Shown: positions 55,781 through 64,000, counted from the first letter of the stretch. The stretch is 64,000 bases of DNA from an uncultured Bacteroidota bacterium (GCA_903824785.1 CAIJYD010000025.1:1-64000), one strand, 5' to 3'. Made by a program: numbers and translations. The notes: generated by a model from the sequence alone, not told the origin.

Positions 55781-57673
55781 ATGTCAAAACTAAATCGTTT
55801 AGTCAGAGCCTCAATCCTTTCCTCTATGCTGTTAATATTGTTCAACAGTGCTTTCAGCCAGGGAGGATTTGATAATCCAACAAGAGCATTGTATGTTTTT
55901 GACCTTGCAAAATACATTGATTACGGACCCGGTTTTGCCGATTCTTCAACCTTCAAAATTGGAGTTCTGATAGGAGATTATGATCTTATTCAGGAATTTG
56001 GCAACCTTGCCAAAACACGTTCGAAAATTCAGAATAAACCCGTTGTCATTATTGGCTTCAGAAAACTGGAAAGTATTACCCACACGGAGATACTTTACGT
56101 TAATAAAACTGCCGGCTTTAATATTGACAAGGTAAAAGCCAGGTTAAAAGGAGAGCAGACAATGCTGATCTCTGAAGGTTATGAGTTCAGGGAATCGATG
56201 ATGAATTTTATTGTTGTAGATGGGAAGCCAAGGTTTGATATCAATGAGGAGCTGGTGAAAAAAGAGGGGATGACTGTTCCTCAGGGGCTAATGGCCATGG
56301 CTATCAAAACAAAGGAAGACTGGCAGAATCTTTTTGATATCGCCAGTAAACAGATCGAAGTTCAGAAGGAGACAATCAAACAGCAGCTTGCAACCATTGA
56401 TGTTCAGATGAAGGAGATCCGCAAGCAGAAGGCTCTGCTCGACAGTCTCGATAAGGAGATTGCGGCAAAAGCAAAAGTACTTAATGAAAAACAAAAAATC
56501 CTTGACAAACAGTTTGTTCAGATTAATCAGCAGCAGGGAGAGATCACGATTCAGAAACAAACAATTATAGTTCAGCAGAATGAAGTTCAGGTTCAAAAAG
56601 ATACACTTTCAAATCAAAAGAAAAAGATCTCTGTCCAGATAGCCCGTATAGATGAACAGCTCGCAAAAATCAGCGAACAGGAGGGTAAGATCAAAGTTCA
56701 GCTGGAAACACTGGAAAAGCAAAAACTGATTCTTTCTTTTGTTCTTTTTGCCCTCATCCTTGTCAGTTTCCTGGGATATTATATTTACCGTGGATATAAA
56801 ATAAAGAAAGAGGCAAATATCAAACTTGAAGAGAAGAACAGAACCATTTCTGCACAAAAGGATGAAATTGAAAAACAACGCGATCTGGCAGCCGCCCAGA
56901 GAGATCAGATTTCATACCAGAAAAAGCATATTACAGATAGTATAATGTATGCAAAGCGTATTCAAACGGCACTGATCCCTTCTCTCGAACTATTCAGTGA
57001 TAAGCTTGAACATTTTGTCCTTTATAAACCACTGGCAATAGTAAGCGGTGATTTTTACTGGGTTAGCACGCAAGGCAAACTTCAGATTATTATTTCAGCC
57101 GATTGCACCGGGCACGGTGTTCCGGGAGCATTTATGAGTATGTTAGGTGTTACAATGCTGAACGAAATTGTCAACGGGAAGCATATCCTCATGCCCGATC
57201 AGATTATTGAAAATCTGCGTCAGGGTATAATTAAATCCTTAAACCAGGTAGCTGAAGAGGACAGTATTAAAGACGGAATGGATATTGCTGTTTGTGTGGT
57301 TGACTTTGAAAATAATATATTGTGGTATGCCGGAGCCAATAATCCGTTATATCTCATCAGAGGCGGGGAACTTATTCATTACAGAGCCGACAAAATGCCG
57401 GTAGCAATTCATTATAAGATGGTTCCGTTTACACTTCAGAAAATTGAACTTCAGAAAGGCGACGCTTTCTACATATTCTCAGATGGTTACTGTGACCAGT
57501 TTGGCGGGCCAAAACAGAAAAAATTCATGTCAATGCAATTAAAGGAGACTCTTGTTGCAATGGCCTCACAACCTATGCTGCAACAGGGAGAGAGATTAAG
57601 CGAAATCTTTGAGGAGTGGCGTGGCGATGGTCCCCAGATTGATGATGTTACAATGATTGGAGTAAGATATTAG
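55781..57673 (+). CDS. SpoIIE/PP2C-type phosphatase with exported YfiR-like domain
   Basis: The product has 630 residues: a signal peptide (about 1-26, ending NSAFS), a YfiR-like (DUF4154) domain at about 30-180 (ALYVFDLAKYIDYG, VVIIGFRKLESI), a coiled coil at about 190-320 rich in Gln and Lys (repeated IxxQxxxI), one TM helix at about 321-340, a second coiled region with DSIMYAKRIQTALIPS, then a SpoIIE phosphatase domain (VSGDFYWVS, DCTGHGVPGAFMSM, DGMDIAVCV, YIFSDGYCDQFGG). The metal-binding Asp residues are present. It probably senses in the periplasm and dephosphorylates a cytoplasmic anti-anti-sigma-like partner, but no STAS or kinase gene is adjacent. Confidence 0.88.
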   Translation: MSKLNRLVRASILSSMLLILFNSAFSQGGFDNPTRALYVFDLAKYIDYGPGFADSSTFKIGVLIGDYDLIQEFGNLAKTRSKIQNKPVVIIGFRKLESITHTEILYVNKTAGFNIDKVKARLKGEQTMLISEGYEFRESMMNFIVVDGKPRFDINEELVKKEGMTVPQGLMAMAIKTKEDWQNLFDIASKQIEVQKETIKQQLATIDVQMKEIRKQKALLDSLDKEIAAKAKVLNEKQKILDKQFVQINQQQGEITIQKQTIIVQQNEVQVQKDTLSNQKKKISVQIARIDEQLAKISEQEGKIKVQLETLEKQKLILSFVLFALILVSFLGYYIYRGYKIKKEANIKLEEKNRTISAQKDEIEKQRDLAAAQRDQISYQKKHITDSIMYAKRIQTALIPSLELFSDKLEHFVLYKPLAIVSGDFYWVSTQGKLQIIISADCTGHGVPGAFMSMLGVTMLNEIVNGKHILMPDQIIENLRQGIIKSLNQVAEEDSIKDGMDIAVCVVDFENNILWYAGANNPLYLIRGGELIHYRADKMPVAIHYKMVPFTLQKIELQKGDAFYIFSDGYCDQFGGPKQKKFMSMQLKETLVAMASQPMLQQGERLSEIFEEWRGDGPQIDDVTMIGVRY

Positions 57674-57897
57674 TTACACTCAACTTTTGTAGTTAAGGTA
57701 CCAACAGTATAATCAGGTATCGCTTCCTGGCTTACCAAATCAGCGCCACAGTATTCTGTTGCTGTTCCGGGATTTATTACCTTGCCATTCTCATAAACAA
57801 CATTTTTACAAACCTTGCATCCGCCAAGGGCCTCACAGGATGTGGCTGCCCAAGCAACAAACAGAAACGCTGCTCCAAACAAAAGTTTTCTTTTCAT
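57670..57897 (-). CDS. Small cysteine-containing lipoprotein
   Basis: This 75-residue protein starts at ATG 57897: a signal peptide ending in the lipobox ATSC (Cys about 22), then CKVCKN and two further cysteines (EYCGAD, VECN). The mature part would be a small disulfide- or metal-binding domain in the periplasm. A longer frame back to 58053 overlaps the promoter and is not credible. Its stop overlaps the phosphatase stop by 4 bases (convergent). Function unknown. Confidence 0.7.
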   Translation of the reverse strand: MKRKLLFGAAFLFVAWAATSCEALGGCKVCKNVVYENGKVINPGTATEYCGADLVSQEAIPDYTVGTLTTKVECN

Positions 57898-57915
57898 ATG
57901 CTTTTTATTTCGATT

Positions 57916-57923
57916 CAAAGATA
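57916..57923 (-). promoter_or_regulatory. -7 promoter box of the small lipoprotein gene
   Basis: The minus strand reads TATCTTTG, an exact TAnnTTTG match, with a predicted leader of about 15 bases to ATG 57897. It confirms that the short reading is correct. Confidence 0.6.
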
Positions 57924-58058
57924 CTAAAACTCTTTTCTTATAAACCAGAATTAGCAGAAAAAGGTTGCAAACGGAAGATTTAAGAGGAAGGATGCAGCAG
58001 TCCGATAAAAAGGAAGTCATTAAGTCAGGAATGAAATTATTAATAACTTGCACAAAAA

Positions 58059-58445
58059 ATGTATGTCATGGAAGATTCAAAAATGAAAAAACATGTAACC
58101 GTGGTCGGAGCAATTCATATTGGTTTCGGTATTCTCGGTCTGATAGCAGCGGGAGTGGTATTTTTTGGTCTGAGTATTGCAAAAGGATTAGTCTCTGACG
58201 CAGAAGTGCCTGTGATGGTATTAAATATCCTCTCAATTACACTTCCGTTGCTTATAGGATTTATGTCGTCTCTCGGGGTTATTGGAGGGATTGGCATTCT
58301 CGCCTATAAAACCTGGGCCCGATACCTAATTATCGTTGTAGCAGCCATTGGGTGTGTTAACATCCCCATCGGAACTCTTAAAGGGGTATACACTTTATGG
58401 GTTTTATTGCAGGATGACTCAATTAAATTGTTTGAACAGAAATAA
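58059..58445 (+). CDS. Small multi-pass membrane protein, unknown function
   Basis: This 128-residue protein has four predicted TM helices, beginning VVGAIHIGFGILGLIAAGVVFF and including GGIGILAYKTWARYLIIVVAAIG. This organisation resembles small DUF families of Bacteroidota annotated only as membrane proteins; no active-site motif is seen. Starts are possible at 58059, 58068 or 58083. It is followed by the palindrome at 58466. Confidence 0.7.
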   Translation: MYVMEDSKMKKHVTVVGAIHIGFGILGLIAAGVVFFGLSIAKGLVSDAEVPVMVLNILSITLPLLIGFMSSLGVIGGIGILAYKTWARYLIIVVAAIGCVNIPIGTLKGVYTLWVLLQDDSIKLFEQK

Positions 58446-58465
58446 ATTCTTTTAAATATTTTGTT

Positions 58466-58494
58466 GTAGAGACGTTCAAACTGAACGTCTCTAC
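58466..58494. repeat. Perfect 13-bp palindrome (REP-like), possible terminator
   Basis: GTAGAGACGTTCA and TGAACGTCTCTAC form a perfect 13-bp stem around an AAC loop, 20 bases after the stop codon at 58445 and followed by TTATTTTT. It can work as a terminator. The GTAGAGACG...CGTCTCTAC form resembles palindromes found in many copies in other genomes, so it may be a dispersed repeat; only one copy is in this window. Confidence 0.75.
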
Positions 58495-58495
58495 T

Positions 58496-58503
58496 TATTT
58501 TTG
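58496..58503 (+). promoter_or_regulatory. -7 promoter box of ettA
   Basis: TATTTTTG is an exact TAnnTTTG match directly beside the palindrome, with a predicted leader of about 20 bases to ATG 58527. The stem would cover the -33 region. Confidence 0.55.
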
Positions 58504-58526
58504 CATTGTAACAAATACCTGATATT

Positions 58527-60209
58527 ATGGCTGACGATAATAAGATCATTTTTTCAATGTACAGAGTTGGGAAATCATTTCCTCCTCACAGACAGGTGCT
58601 TAAAGATATTTCCCTTTCATTCTTCCTTGGAGCCAAGATCGGTATTATTGGTTTGAACGGCTCGGGAAAATCAACCCTTCTGAAGATTATTGCCGGAATG
58701 GAAAAAGAATTTCAGGGTGAAGTAACATTTCTTCCCGGCTATTCTGTGGGGCATCTTTCCCAGGATCCTCTCCTTGAAGAGAACCGGAGTGTCAGAGAGA
58801 TCGTCGAAGAGGGGGTTAAGGATATTATGGAGGTGATAAAAGAGTACGAAAAGATAAACAACAGCTTCGGCGAACCGGAGGTCTATGAAAATCCCGATAA
58901 GATGCAACAGCTTATGGACAGGCAGGCTGTTCTTCAGGAAAAGATCGACTATCACGATGGCTGGAATATCGATTATAAGCTTGAAAGAGCAATGGATGCT
59001 CTCAGATGTCCTGAAAGTGACGCAATGGTAAATGTATTATCGGGAGGAGAACGCCGTAGAGTTGCATTATGCCGGTTGCTTCTTCAGCAGCCCGATATTC
59101 TCCTGCTCGACGAGCCTACAAACCACCTCGATGCCGAATCGGTTCAATGGCTCGAAACAACCCTTAAGCAATATCACGGAACAGTAATCTGCATTACTCA
59201 CGACAGGTATTTTCTCGATAATGTTGCCGGTTGGATACTTGAACTTGACAGGGGTGAAGGAATCCCCTGGAAAGGGAACTACTCTTCATGGCTGGAGCAG
59301 AAAGCAAAAAGACTGGAAGTTGAAGAAAAAGGAAGTGTAAAAAGAAGAAAAATCCTTGAGCGGGAACTGGAATGGGTAAGGATGTCTCCGAAAGCCAGGC
59401 AGGCAAAATCAAAAGCCAGGCTGGGAGCATATGAAAATCTCCTTAATCAGGATGTAAAACAAAAGGAGGAAAAACTTGAAATATTTATCCCTAACGGACC
59501 AAGGCTCGGTGATAAAGTAATTGAAGCAAAAGCAGTTACAAAATCATTCGATGATAAATTGCTTTTTGAGAATCTTGAATTCAGCCTGCCGCCGAATGGG
59601 ATAGTTGGTATAATCGGTCCAAATGGCGCCGGTAAAACAACCCTATTCCGATTGATTATGGAGCAGGAAAAAGCCACAAAAGGAACATTCCAGATCGGAG
59701 AAACAGTTGTTCTCGGATATGTTGACCAGGCTCATGCTTCTATCGACCCTGCAAAAACTGTCTATGAAGTGATCTCCGGTGGTCAGAATGATGTAATGGT
59801 TGGGAACAGGCTTGTTAATGCCAGGGCTTATGTGGCCCGTTTTAACTTCACAGGGGCTGATCAGGAGAAGAAATGCGGGATCCTTTCGGGTGGAGAGAGA
59901 AACCGCCTCCATCTGGCTATAACCCTTAAATCAGGCGCGAACGTCCTGCTTCTTGATGAACCAACCAACGATATTGATGTAAATACCCTCAGAGCCCTCG
60001 AAGAAGGTCTTGAAAATTTTGCCGGATGTGCTGTAATAATATCGCACGACAGGTGGTTTCTCGACAGGGTTACTACACATATGCTTGCTTTTGAGGGCAA
60101 TTCAAAAGTTGTCTGGTTCGAGGGTAACTACTCTGATTATGAAGAGAACCTCAAAAAGAGAGTAACCGACACTACTCCGGCAAGGATAAAATACAAAAAA
60201 TTGATTTAG
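58527..60209 (+). CDS. ettA: ABC-F ATPase EttA (energy-dependent translational throttle)
   Basis: EttA binds the ribosomal E site and controls entry into elongation according to ATP/ADP ratio. The 560-residue protein has two ABC domains and no TM helix. Domain 1: GLNGSGKSTLL, LSGGERRRVALC, LLLDEPTNHLD. Domain 2: GPNGAGKTTLF, LSGGERNRLHLA, LLLDEPTNDID. A linker rich in Arg/Lys (KGSVKRRKILERELEWVRMSPKARQAKSKAR) and the arm region in domain 1 are those of EttA rather than of Uup or resistance ABC-F proteins. It is a single gene. Confidence 0.95.
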   Translation: MADDNKIIFSMYRVGKSFPPHRQVLKDISLSFFLGAKIGIIGLNGSGKSTLLKIIAGMEKEFQGEVTFLPGYSVGHLSQDPLLEENRSVREIVEEGVKDIMEVIKEYEKINNSFGEPEVYENPDKMQQLMDRQAVLQEKIDYHDGWNIDYKLERAMDALRCPESDAMVNVLSGGERRRVALCRLLLQQPDILLLDEPTNHLDAESVQWLETTLKQYHGTVICITHDRYFLDNVAGWILELDRGEGIPWKGNYSSWLEQKAKRLEVEEKGSVKRRKILERELEWVRMSPKARQAKSKARLGAYENLLNQDVKQKEEKLEIFIPNGPRLGDKVIEAKAVTKSFDDKLLFENLEFSLPPNGIVGIIGPNGAGKTTLFRLIMEQEKATKGTFQIGETVVLGYVDQAHASIDPAKTVYEVISGGQNDVMVGNRLVNARAYVARFNFTGADQEKKCGILSGGERNRLHLAITLKSGANVLLLDEPTNDIDVNTLRALEEGLENFAGCAVIISHDRWFLDRVTTHMLAFEGNSKVVWFEGNYSDYEENLKKRVTDTTPARIKYKKLI

Positions 60210-60261
60210 AAAATATTAATCAGGTTTAAGGTAAACTGTTTCCGGTATTAATCTTTCAGGT

Positions 60262-61419
60262 TCAGAGCTGAAATTCAAGTGCTTTCCTTGTTACTTCAGG
60301 TGTGGTAAGACCTCTGTCGCCAAGTGCAAGCCATTTCCGCTCTTCAAACCGCCGGACAATCTTATCAATTGTATCCTGTTTAACACCATAATCCGACAGC
60401 CGTGTTTTGATTCCAAGAGATTCAAAAAAATCTGCGGTTTTTTCTATAGCGGCATTAATTCTTTCTTCTTCGCTACCTGAAGTTATGTTCCAGACTCTTT
60501 GTCCGTATTGCAGCAGTTTACCACTCTTTTCTTCCCTGAGAACCTTCCATAAGCCGGGTAAAACTATTGCGAGTGTTCTGGCATGATCAATGCCATGGAG
60601 GGCCGTTAATTCGTGACCGATGGAATGAACCGACCAGTCGCCAGGAACGCCACACATAATAAGTCCGTTAAGCGCCATCGTGGCACTCCACATAAGGTTT
60701 GACATGGACTCATAATCAGCAGGGTTTGCATATACCTTCGGACCCTCTTCAATAAGAGTAATAAGTATTGCTTCGGCAAAACGGTCCTGTATTGGTGCAT
60801 TGACAGGGTAAGTGAGGTATTGCTCAATTACATGCACAAAGGCATCAACTACTCCGTTGGCAGCCTGGTTGCGTGGCAGAGAGCCGGCAGCATCCGGCAG
60901 CAGGACCGAAAACTGAGGGTATGAGTAAGGTGATGAAAAGGCGAATTTTTCAGTGGTTGATTTTCGGCTGATGACAGAGTTTTTGTTCATCTCAGTTCCG
61001 GTAGCAGGCAGTGTAAGTACCGTTCCAAAAGGGAGAGATGCCTTAACCGCTTCATTCTCCGAAAGGATTTTCCAGGGATCGCCATTTTCATAAACTGCAG
61101 CAGCAGCTATAAATTTTGTCGCATCTATTACTGACCCTCCTCCGGCTGCAAGAATAAAATCAATCTTTTCTTCTTTAATTATTTTAACGGCTTTCATCGA
61201 AGTCTCGTAATACGGATTCGGTTCTATACCTCCGAACTCAGTAACAGAGAACCCTTTAAGAGCCTCTTTTACTTTATCATATACGCCGTTCTTAAAAATA
61301 CTGCCTCCTCCATAGATTAGCATAACTTTATTGCCGGCAGGTATCAGCGAAGAAATTTTCACCATCTGCTCTTTTCCGAAGAATATTTTTACGGGGTTGT
61401 GGAATTCGAAATCTTTCAT
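60262..61419 (-). CDS. Iron-containing alcohol dehydrogenase (butanol dehydrogenase-like)
   Basis: This 385-residue group III alcohol dehydrogenase is NAD(P)H-dependent. The N-terminal block FEFHNPVKIFFGKEQMVKI and the nucleotide-binding AAGGGSVIDATKF match BDH-type enzymes. Metal ligands are in NGVVDAFVHVIEQY and HSIGHELTALHGIDHA. It reduces aldehydes to alcohols or the reverse during fermentation or detoxification; the physiological substrate is not shown. It stands alone. Confidence 0.92.
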   Translation of the reverse strand: MKDFEFHNPVKIFFGKEQMVKISSLIPAGNKVMLIYGGGSIFKNGVYDKVKEALKGFSVTEFGGIEPNPYYETSMKAVKIIKEEKIDFILAAGGGSVIDATKFIAAAAVYENGDPWKILSENEAVKASLPFGTVLTLPATGTEMNKNSVISRKSTTEKFAFSSPYSYPQFSVLLPDAAGSLPRNQAANGVVDAFVHVIEQYLTYPVNAPIQDRFAEAILITLIEEGPKVYANPADYESMSNLMWSATMALNGLIMCGVPGDWSVHSIGHELTALHGIDHARTLAIVLPGLWKVLREEKSGKLLQYGQRVWNITSGSEEERINAAIEKTADFFESLGIKTRLSDYGVKQDTIDKIVRRFEERKWLALGDRGLTTPEVTRKALEFQL

Positions 61420-61508
61420 ATTGAAATCAGTTTAATTTTAATTGCGTTTTAATATAACAATTAAACCCGCTAAAAGGTTAATGAGGTAAAAATAAATTCT
61501 TTTAAGAA

Positions 61509-61754
61509 TCACTGCCCGGCCAGTGTGGGTTCTTTCGTGAACAACTGGTTGTGTGAGTTGGTAGCAAGACTTTTCAAAAGATAAGAGAGGGCTGCAGTAA
61601 TACCGGCAATCAGTACCGGCTTAATGTGAATCCAGTCAAAAACCGCTCCGTTTCCGAGAATTTCAATGATTCCTGTCAGAAGAGCAGAGAGAAATGCAAC
61701 AAAGAGGCCATTTATCAGATCTCTAAGATCGAGGGTAAATAATTTTGATTTCAT
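61509..61754 (-). CDS. Small two-helix membrane protein, holin-like
   Basis: This 81-residue protein has two TM helices (LINGLFVAFLSALLTGIIEIL and IKPVLIAGITAALSYLLKSLA) and a polar tail containing NSHNQLFTKEP. It resembles small holin-like proteins found in Bacteroidota phages and prophage remnants, but no phage gene lies nearby. Function unknown. Confidence 0.55.
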   Translation of the reverse strand: MKSKLFTLDLRDLINGLFVAFLSALLTGIIEILGNGAVFDWIHIKPVLIAGITAALSYLLKSLATNSHNQLFTKEPTLAGQ

Positions 61755-62147
61755 AATCCAAAGCTTTAGAAGTAAACAAAAAGTAAGAGGGCCGGCTCAT
61801 TTTAAGATTTACGATCTGGCATTAACGAAATTATCTCTTTATTGAACAGAAAACAATAGCTCCTTCGGGCTATATGGAAAAAAATTGTTTTCATCGCTGG
61901 CTTAATCTGAAATCATTTTTTCAGATCGGTGTTGGATATTGGAAAATATTTTCATAGTTTTACTGCACGGTTGTGCTAACCTGTGAAGGTTGACCAGGAA
62001 CAGAAAAAGAATCGCTGAATATTATTTCAGATTTTTTAAAGGACTTTTTGGGGATTACTGAATTCGGAATTCTGGATTTGGATTTTGAACAATCCGCATT
62101 CGTGAACCTGTAATCCGTATGAATTAAACTATAAATATTTACCATCC
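61755..62147. other. 393-base gap with hairpins
   Basis: No gene is supported. ATCTGAAA and TTTCAGAT form an 8-bp palindrome at 61905-61926, and a UUCG-capped hairpin (CCTTCGGG core within ATAGC...GCTAT) lies at about 61847-61874. Both could end transcription or form part of a leader for the downstream lipoprotein gene. Confidence 0.4.
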
Positions 62148-62627
62148 ATGAAAAAATCATTTATGGCTTCAGTCTGTGGTTTGATCATTATGGGATTAGC
62201 CGGCTGCACGCCGGTAAAATTCTTTTCAGATCAGCAATTGACGCAACGATGCGGATTTAAGTATTACACTACCAAGCCTTATTTTCAGGTAGAAAGAGAT
62301 CTTGCAACGGGCAGTGTTGTAAAAGCAACTGTTATTTATCTTCCCGATCTGGCCAACCCTCAGTATGTTGTAATAAAGGCTGTACCAGGATCAGGGAAGG
62401 TTGATCTTAAACTTACCGATGGTTCAATAACCACTATTGGAGTGGCAACCGATATGAAATTAGGTGAAACTGTTGATGCTATGGCAGCATTGATTGCAAA
62501 CGGGGCTAGCGCAGTAACTGCACTTAAAGGGGCTCCTTCTGCGGCCGGTGCTTCTGCTGTTACTGAGCTGTATGAGATTCTTATGGATAAGGAAGGAACC
62601 TCTTTGAAAAAAATAGAAATCAGGTAA
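62148..62627 (+). CDS. Lipoprotein of unknown function
   Basis: This 159-residue protein has an N-terminal signal ending in LAGC (lipid-modified Cys about 20). The mature part contains a region with beta-strand periodicity (VVKATVIYLPDLANPQYVVIKAVPG) and an Ala/Gly-rich segment (AALIANGASAVTALKGAPSAAGASAV). No domain is recognised. It lies 23 bases before the truncated LuxR gene and may share its transcript. Confidence 0.65.
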   Translation: MKKSFMASVCGLIIMGLAGCTPVKFFSDQQLTQRCGFKYYTTKPYFQVERDLATGSVVKATVIYLPDLANPQYVVIKAVPGSGKVDLKLTDGSITTIGVATDMKLGETVDAMAALIANGASAVTALKGAPSAAGASAVTELYEILMDKEGTSLKKIEIR

Positions 62628-62650
62628 TACTTTAAATTCACTTTAAAGCT

Positions 62651-63127
62651 ATGGTAATAATCAATAATAACGGGTTTGTTAAAGAACCGCAAAAGGCTTC
62701 AGGGAGAAAGAGCTATGATGTGTCTTTCAAGTCTGATTTCAAAATGAAGATTATAGAGCTTAAAAATGATTTTATCCTCAGCATCCATTGTGACAGGAGT
62801 CAGTTTCTGGATTTTTACGACTATTTTCTTGAAAGGTCATTATCTGATTACACCGGAGAGAATTCCGGTAAAATCCAGAGCGCATCGACTCAGCATGTTT
62901 TGGAAGAGAATTTTTTTATTCCCTGGAGCTGTGCAGAAAATGATAATATCCTTACCGTCAGGGAGCTGGATATAATGGAAAAACTTTCAGAAGGATTACC
63001 TAATAAAGAGATCGCTTGTTCTCTCGGACTTTGTTTAAATACAGTGGAAAAATCGGACATATTGACCACCCTAGATCGTTTTCGTAAGACCATGCATTTC
63101 CGGCTGCCAAAGACCACCCTAAGTTAA
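62651..63127 (+). pseudogene. LuxR-type regulator cut by an IS21 insertion
   Basis: The N-terminal about 90 residues match no family I recognise. They are followed by the first part of a LuxR-type helix-turn-helix: ILTVRELDIMEKLSEGLPNKEIACSLGLCLNTVEKS. After NTVEK the expected final recognition helix (HRSNI...) is replaced by DILTTLDRFRKTMHFRL, which is the end of the IS element read in frame. The native gene therefore stops near 63050, and the DNA-binding domain is incomplete, so it is most likely inactive. Confidence 0.7.
63064..63121 (+). repeat. Direct repeats in the IS21 end
   Basis: GACCACCCTA occurs at 63064-63073 and again at 63112-63121, 48 bases apart, with a shorter related GACCA at about 63088. 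Multiple short repeats near the ends are the transposase-binding sites of IS21-type elements. The inverted form TCACCCTG is present at about 63161-63168. Confidence 0.55.
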
Positions 63128-63186
63128 CATCCTTTTTTGCCTCATTTTCATCATAATTTACAGGGTGATTCTACAAAGTTATTTTT

Positions 63187-63942
63187 TTAGTCTGTTTCTC
63201 CAAGTGATATATTCATTTTATTAATGTGTTTCCTCATTGATTCACCAGAGAGTTCTACACGATGAGCCTGATGTACGATTCGATCGAGTATCGCATCAGC
63301 AATGGTATTTTCTCCAATAATCTCATGCCATTGTAGGACCGGGAGTTGTGAAGTGATGATTGTAGAGCGTTTACCATGGCGGTCTTCGATAATCTCCATG
63401 AGTGAAGAACGGCTTTGATTATCAAAGGGCTGTATTCCAAAATCATCGAGTATTAATAGATCCTGCTTTTCGATGCGTGCTATTTCTTTTATATATGACC
63501 CATCTGCTTTCGACATTTTAAGTTTAGCAAATAGCTTTGTTGTATTTGCATATAAAACTTTGTATCCCAGCATGCATGCCTGATTACCAATGGCTGAAGC
63601 CACATAGCTTTTCCCGATTCCTGTGCTTCCGGTGATAATAATGGTTTCTGATTTATCAATAAAATGACAATCGGCAAAGCGCATGATTTGGTTCTTATCA
63701 AGGTTTCTATCGGTGGCAAAGTCGAGGTGCTCAATGTTTGCCTTGTAACGAAAACGAGCTTGATTTATATGCCGTTCAATGCGGCGGTTATTACGATAGT
63801 CCCATTCTGATTCAACCATGAAAGCCACCATCTCATCTGCGGTCATGCTTGCCATACGCCCATCTTCAAGGGTGGTTTTAAAGGCCATTGCCATGCCATG
63901 GAAGTTCATTTGCTTTAGTTTCTGTAATGTTTGATCATTCAT
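63187..63942 (-). CDS. istB: IstB-like ATP-binding protein of an IS21 element
   Basis: IstB is the AAA+ helper of the IstA transposase and loads it on target DNA. The 251-residue protein shows the IstB N-terminus (LKQMNFHGMAMAFKTTLEDGR), Walker A GSTGIGKSYVASAIG and Walker B LLILDDFG, followed by IITSQLPVLQWHEIIGE. It appears complete. Upstream on the same strand, 63943-64000 should contain the end of istA; two frames are open there, one ending at a TAA (63974-63976) and one in a TGA that overlaps the istB ATG. Confidence 0.93.
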   Translation of the reverse strand: MNDQTLQKLKQMNFHGMAMAFKTTLEDGRMASMTADEMVAFMVESEWDYRNNRRIERHINQARFRYKANIEHLDFATDRNLDKNQIMRFADCHFIDKSETIIITGSTGIGKSYVASAIGNQACMLGYKVLYANTTKLFAKLKMSKADGSYIKEIARIEKQDLLILDDFGIQPFDNQSRSSLMEIIEDRHGKRSTIITSQLPVLQWHEIIGENTIADAILDRIVHQAHRVELSGESMRKHINKMNISLGETD

Positions 63943-64000
63943 ATATTTATATTTTTAAAAGTTCGTAATTGGATTAATCCAGCCACGGGTTTATCGTGAC

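Larger units (their letters stand above)
63051..64000. mobile_element. IS21-family insertion sequence, partial
   Basis: The element begins near 63050, where the LuxR reading frame is broken, contains istB on the minus strand and runs off the window end. The end region carries repeated short motifs as known in IS21 termini. istA should lie beyond 64000. The exact end base and target duplication cannot be fixed without the other end. Confidence 0.75.

Overview
The window looks like a chromosomal segment of a member of the Bacteroidota, probably class Bacteroidia. This rests on three things: exact TAnnTTTG -7 promoter boxes just ahead of many genes, an almost complete lack of Shine-Dalgarno sites, and family content and gene order typical of the phylum (HQLGTP-type histidine kinase, bactofilin next to atpZ/atpI, LytTR/LiaF module, ECF sigma/anti-sigma/barrel trio, DUF2723, yceD-rpmF-plsX-fabH). 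Genus cannot be read from the sequence. Coding density is high. I see no rRNA, tRNA or CRISPR array.

Layout. 0.2-6.2 kb: a Crp/Fnr regulator, tldD-tldE, an epimerase-like protein and a phosphofructokinase with pyrophosphate-type motifs. 6.4-13.8 kb: rsgA, a large hybrid sensor kinase that has lost its phospho-acceptor histidine, selU/mnmH, a convergent U32 (TrhP-like) protein and a second, intact histidine kinase. 13.9-19.6 kb: AsmA-like protein, DEAD-box helicase, VF530 protein, peptidase E and a ThiF/MoeB-like E1 protein. 19.8-24.3 kb: an ECF sigma/anti-sigma/outer-membrane barrel operon, then a GH16-like protein with four N-terminal helical repeats and no catalytic glutamates. 24.5-30.8 kb: a putative trans-envelope export cluster (LolA-like carrier, two FtsX-type permeases, an ATPase, an outer-membrane barrel) followed by a methyltransferase. 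30.9-35.1 kb: YugP-type metallopeptidase, yidD and a LiaF-like/LytTR two-component operon. 35.3-38.0 kb: yceD-rpmF-plsX-fabH, linking ribosome and fatty-acid synthesis.

38.1-49.3 kb holds the complete F-type ATP synthase in two transcription units: bactofilin-atpZ-atpI-atpB-E-F-H-A-G-polyprenyl synthase, then, after a reversed outer-membrane gene, atpD-atpC followed at once by an aromatic amino acid decarboxylase. 49.3-62.6 kb: a peptidase/propeller/barrel outer-membrane protein, a DUF2723 membrane protein, a SpoIIE-type phosphatase with an exported YfiR-like domain, EttA, an iron-dependent alcohol dehydrogenase and small membrane and lipoproteins. The right edge is an IS21-family insertion that cuts a LuxR-type regulator and runs out of the window.

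No single locus is plainly a new defence or mobile system. The strongest candidates for new biology are the GH16-derived repeat protein (22725-24341), the pseudo-histidine kinase (7388-10228), the export cluster whose two permeases share an unusual insertion (24473-30070), and the TldD/TldE pair in which only TldD has an export signal.
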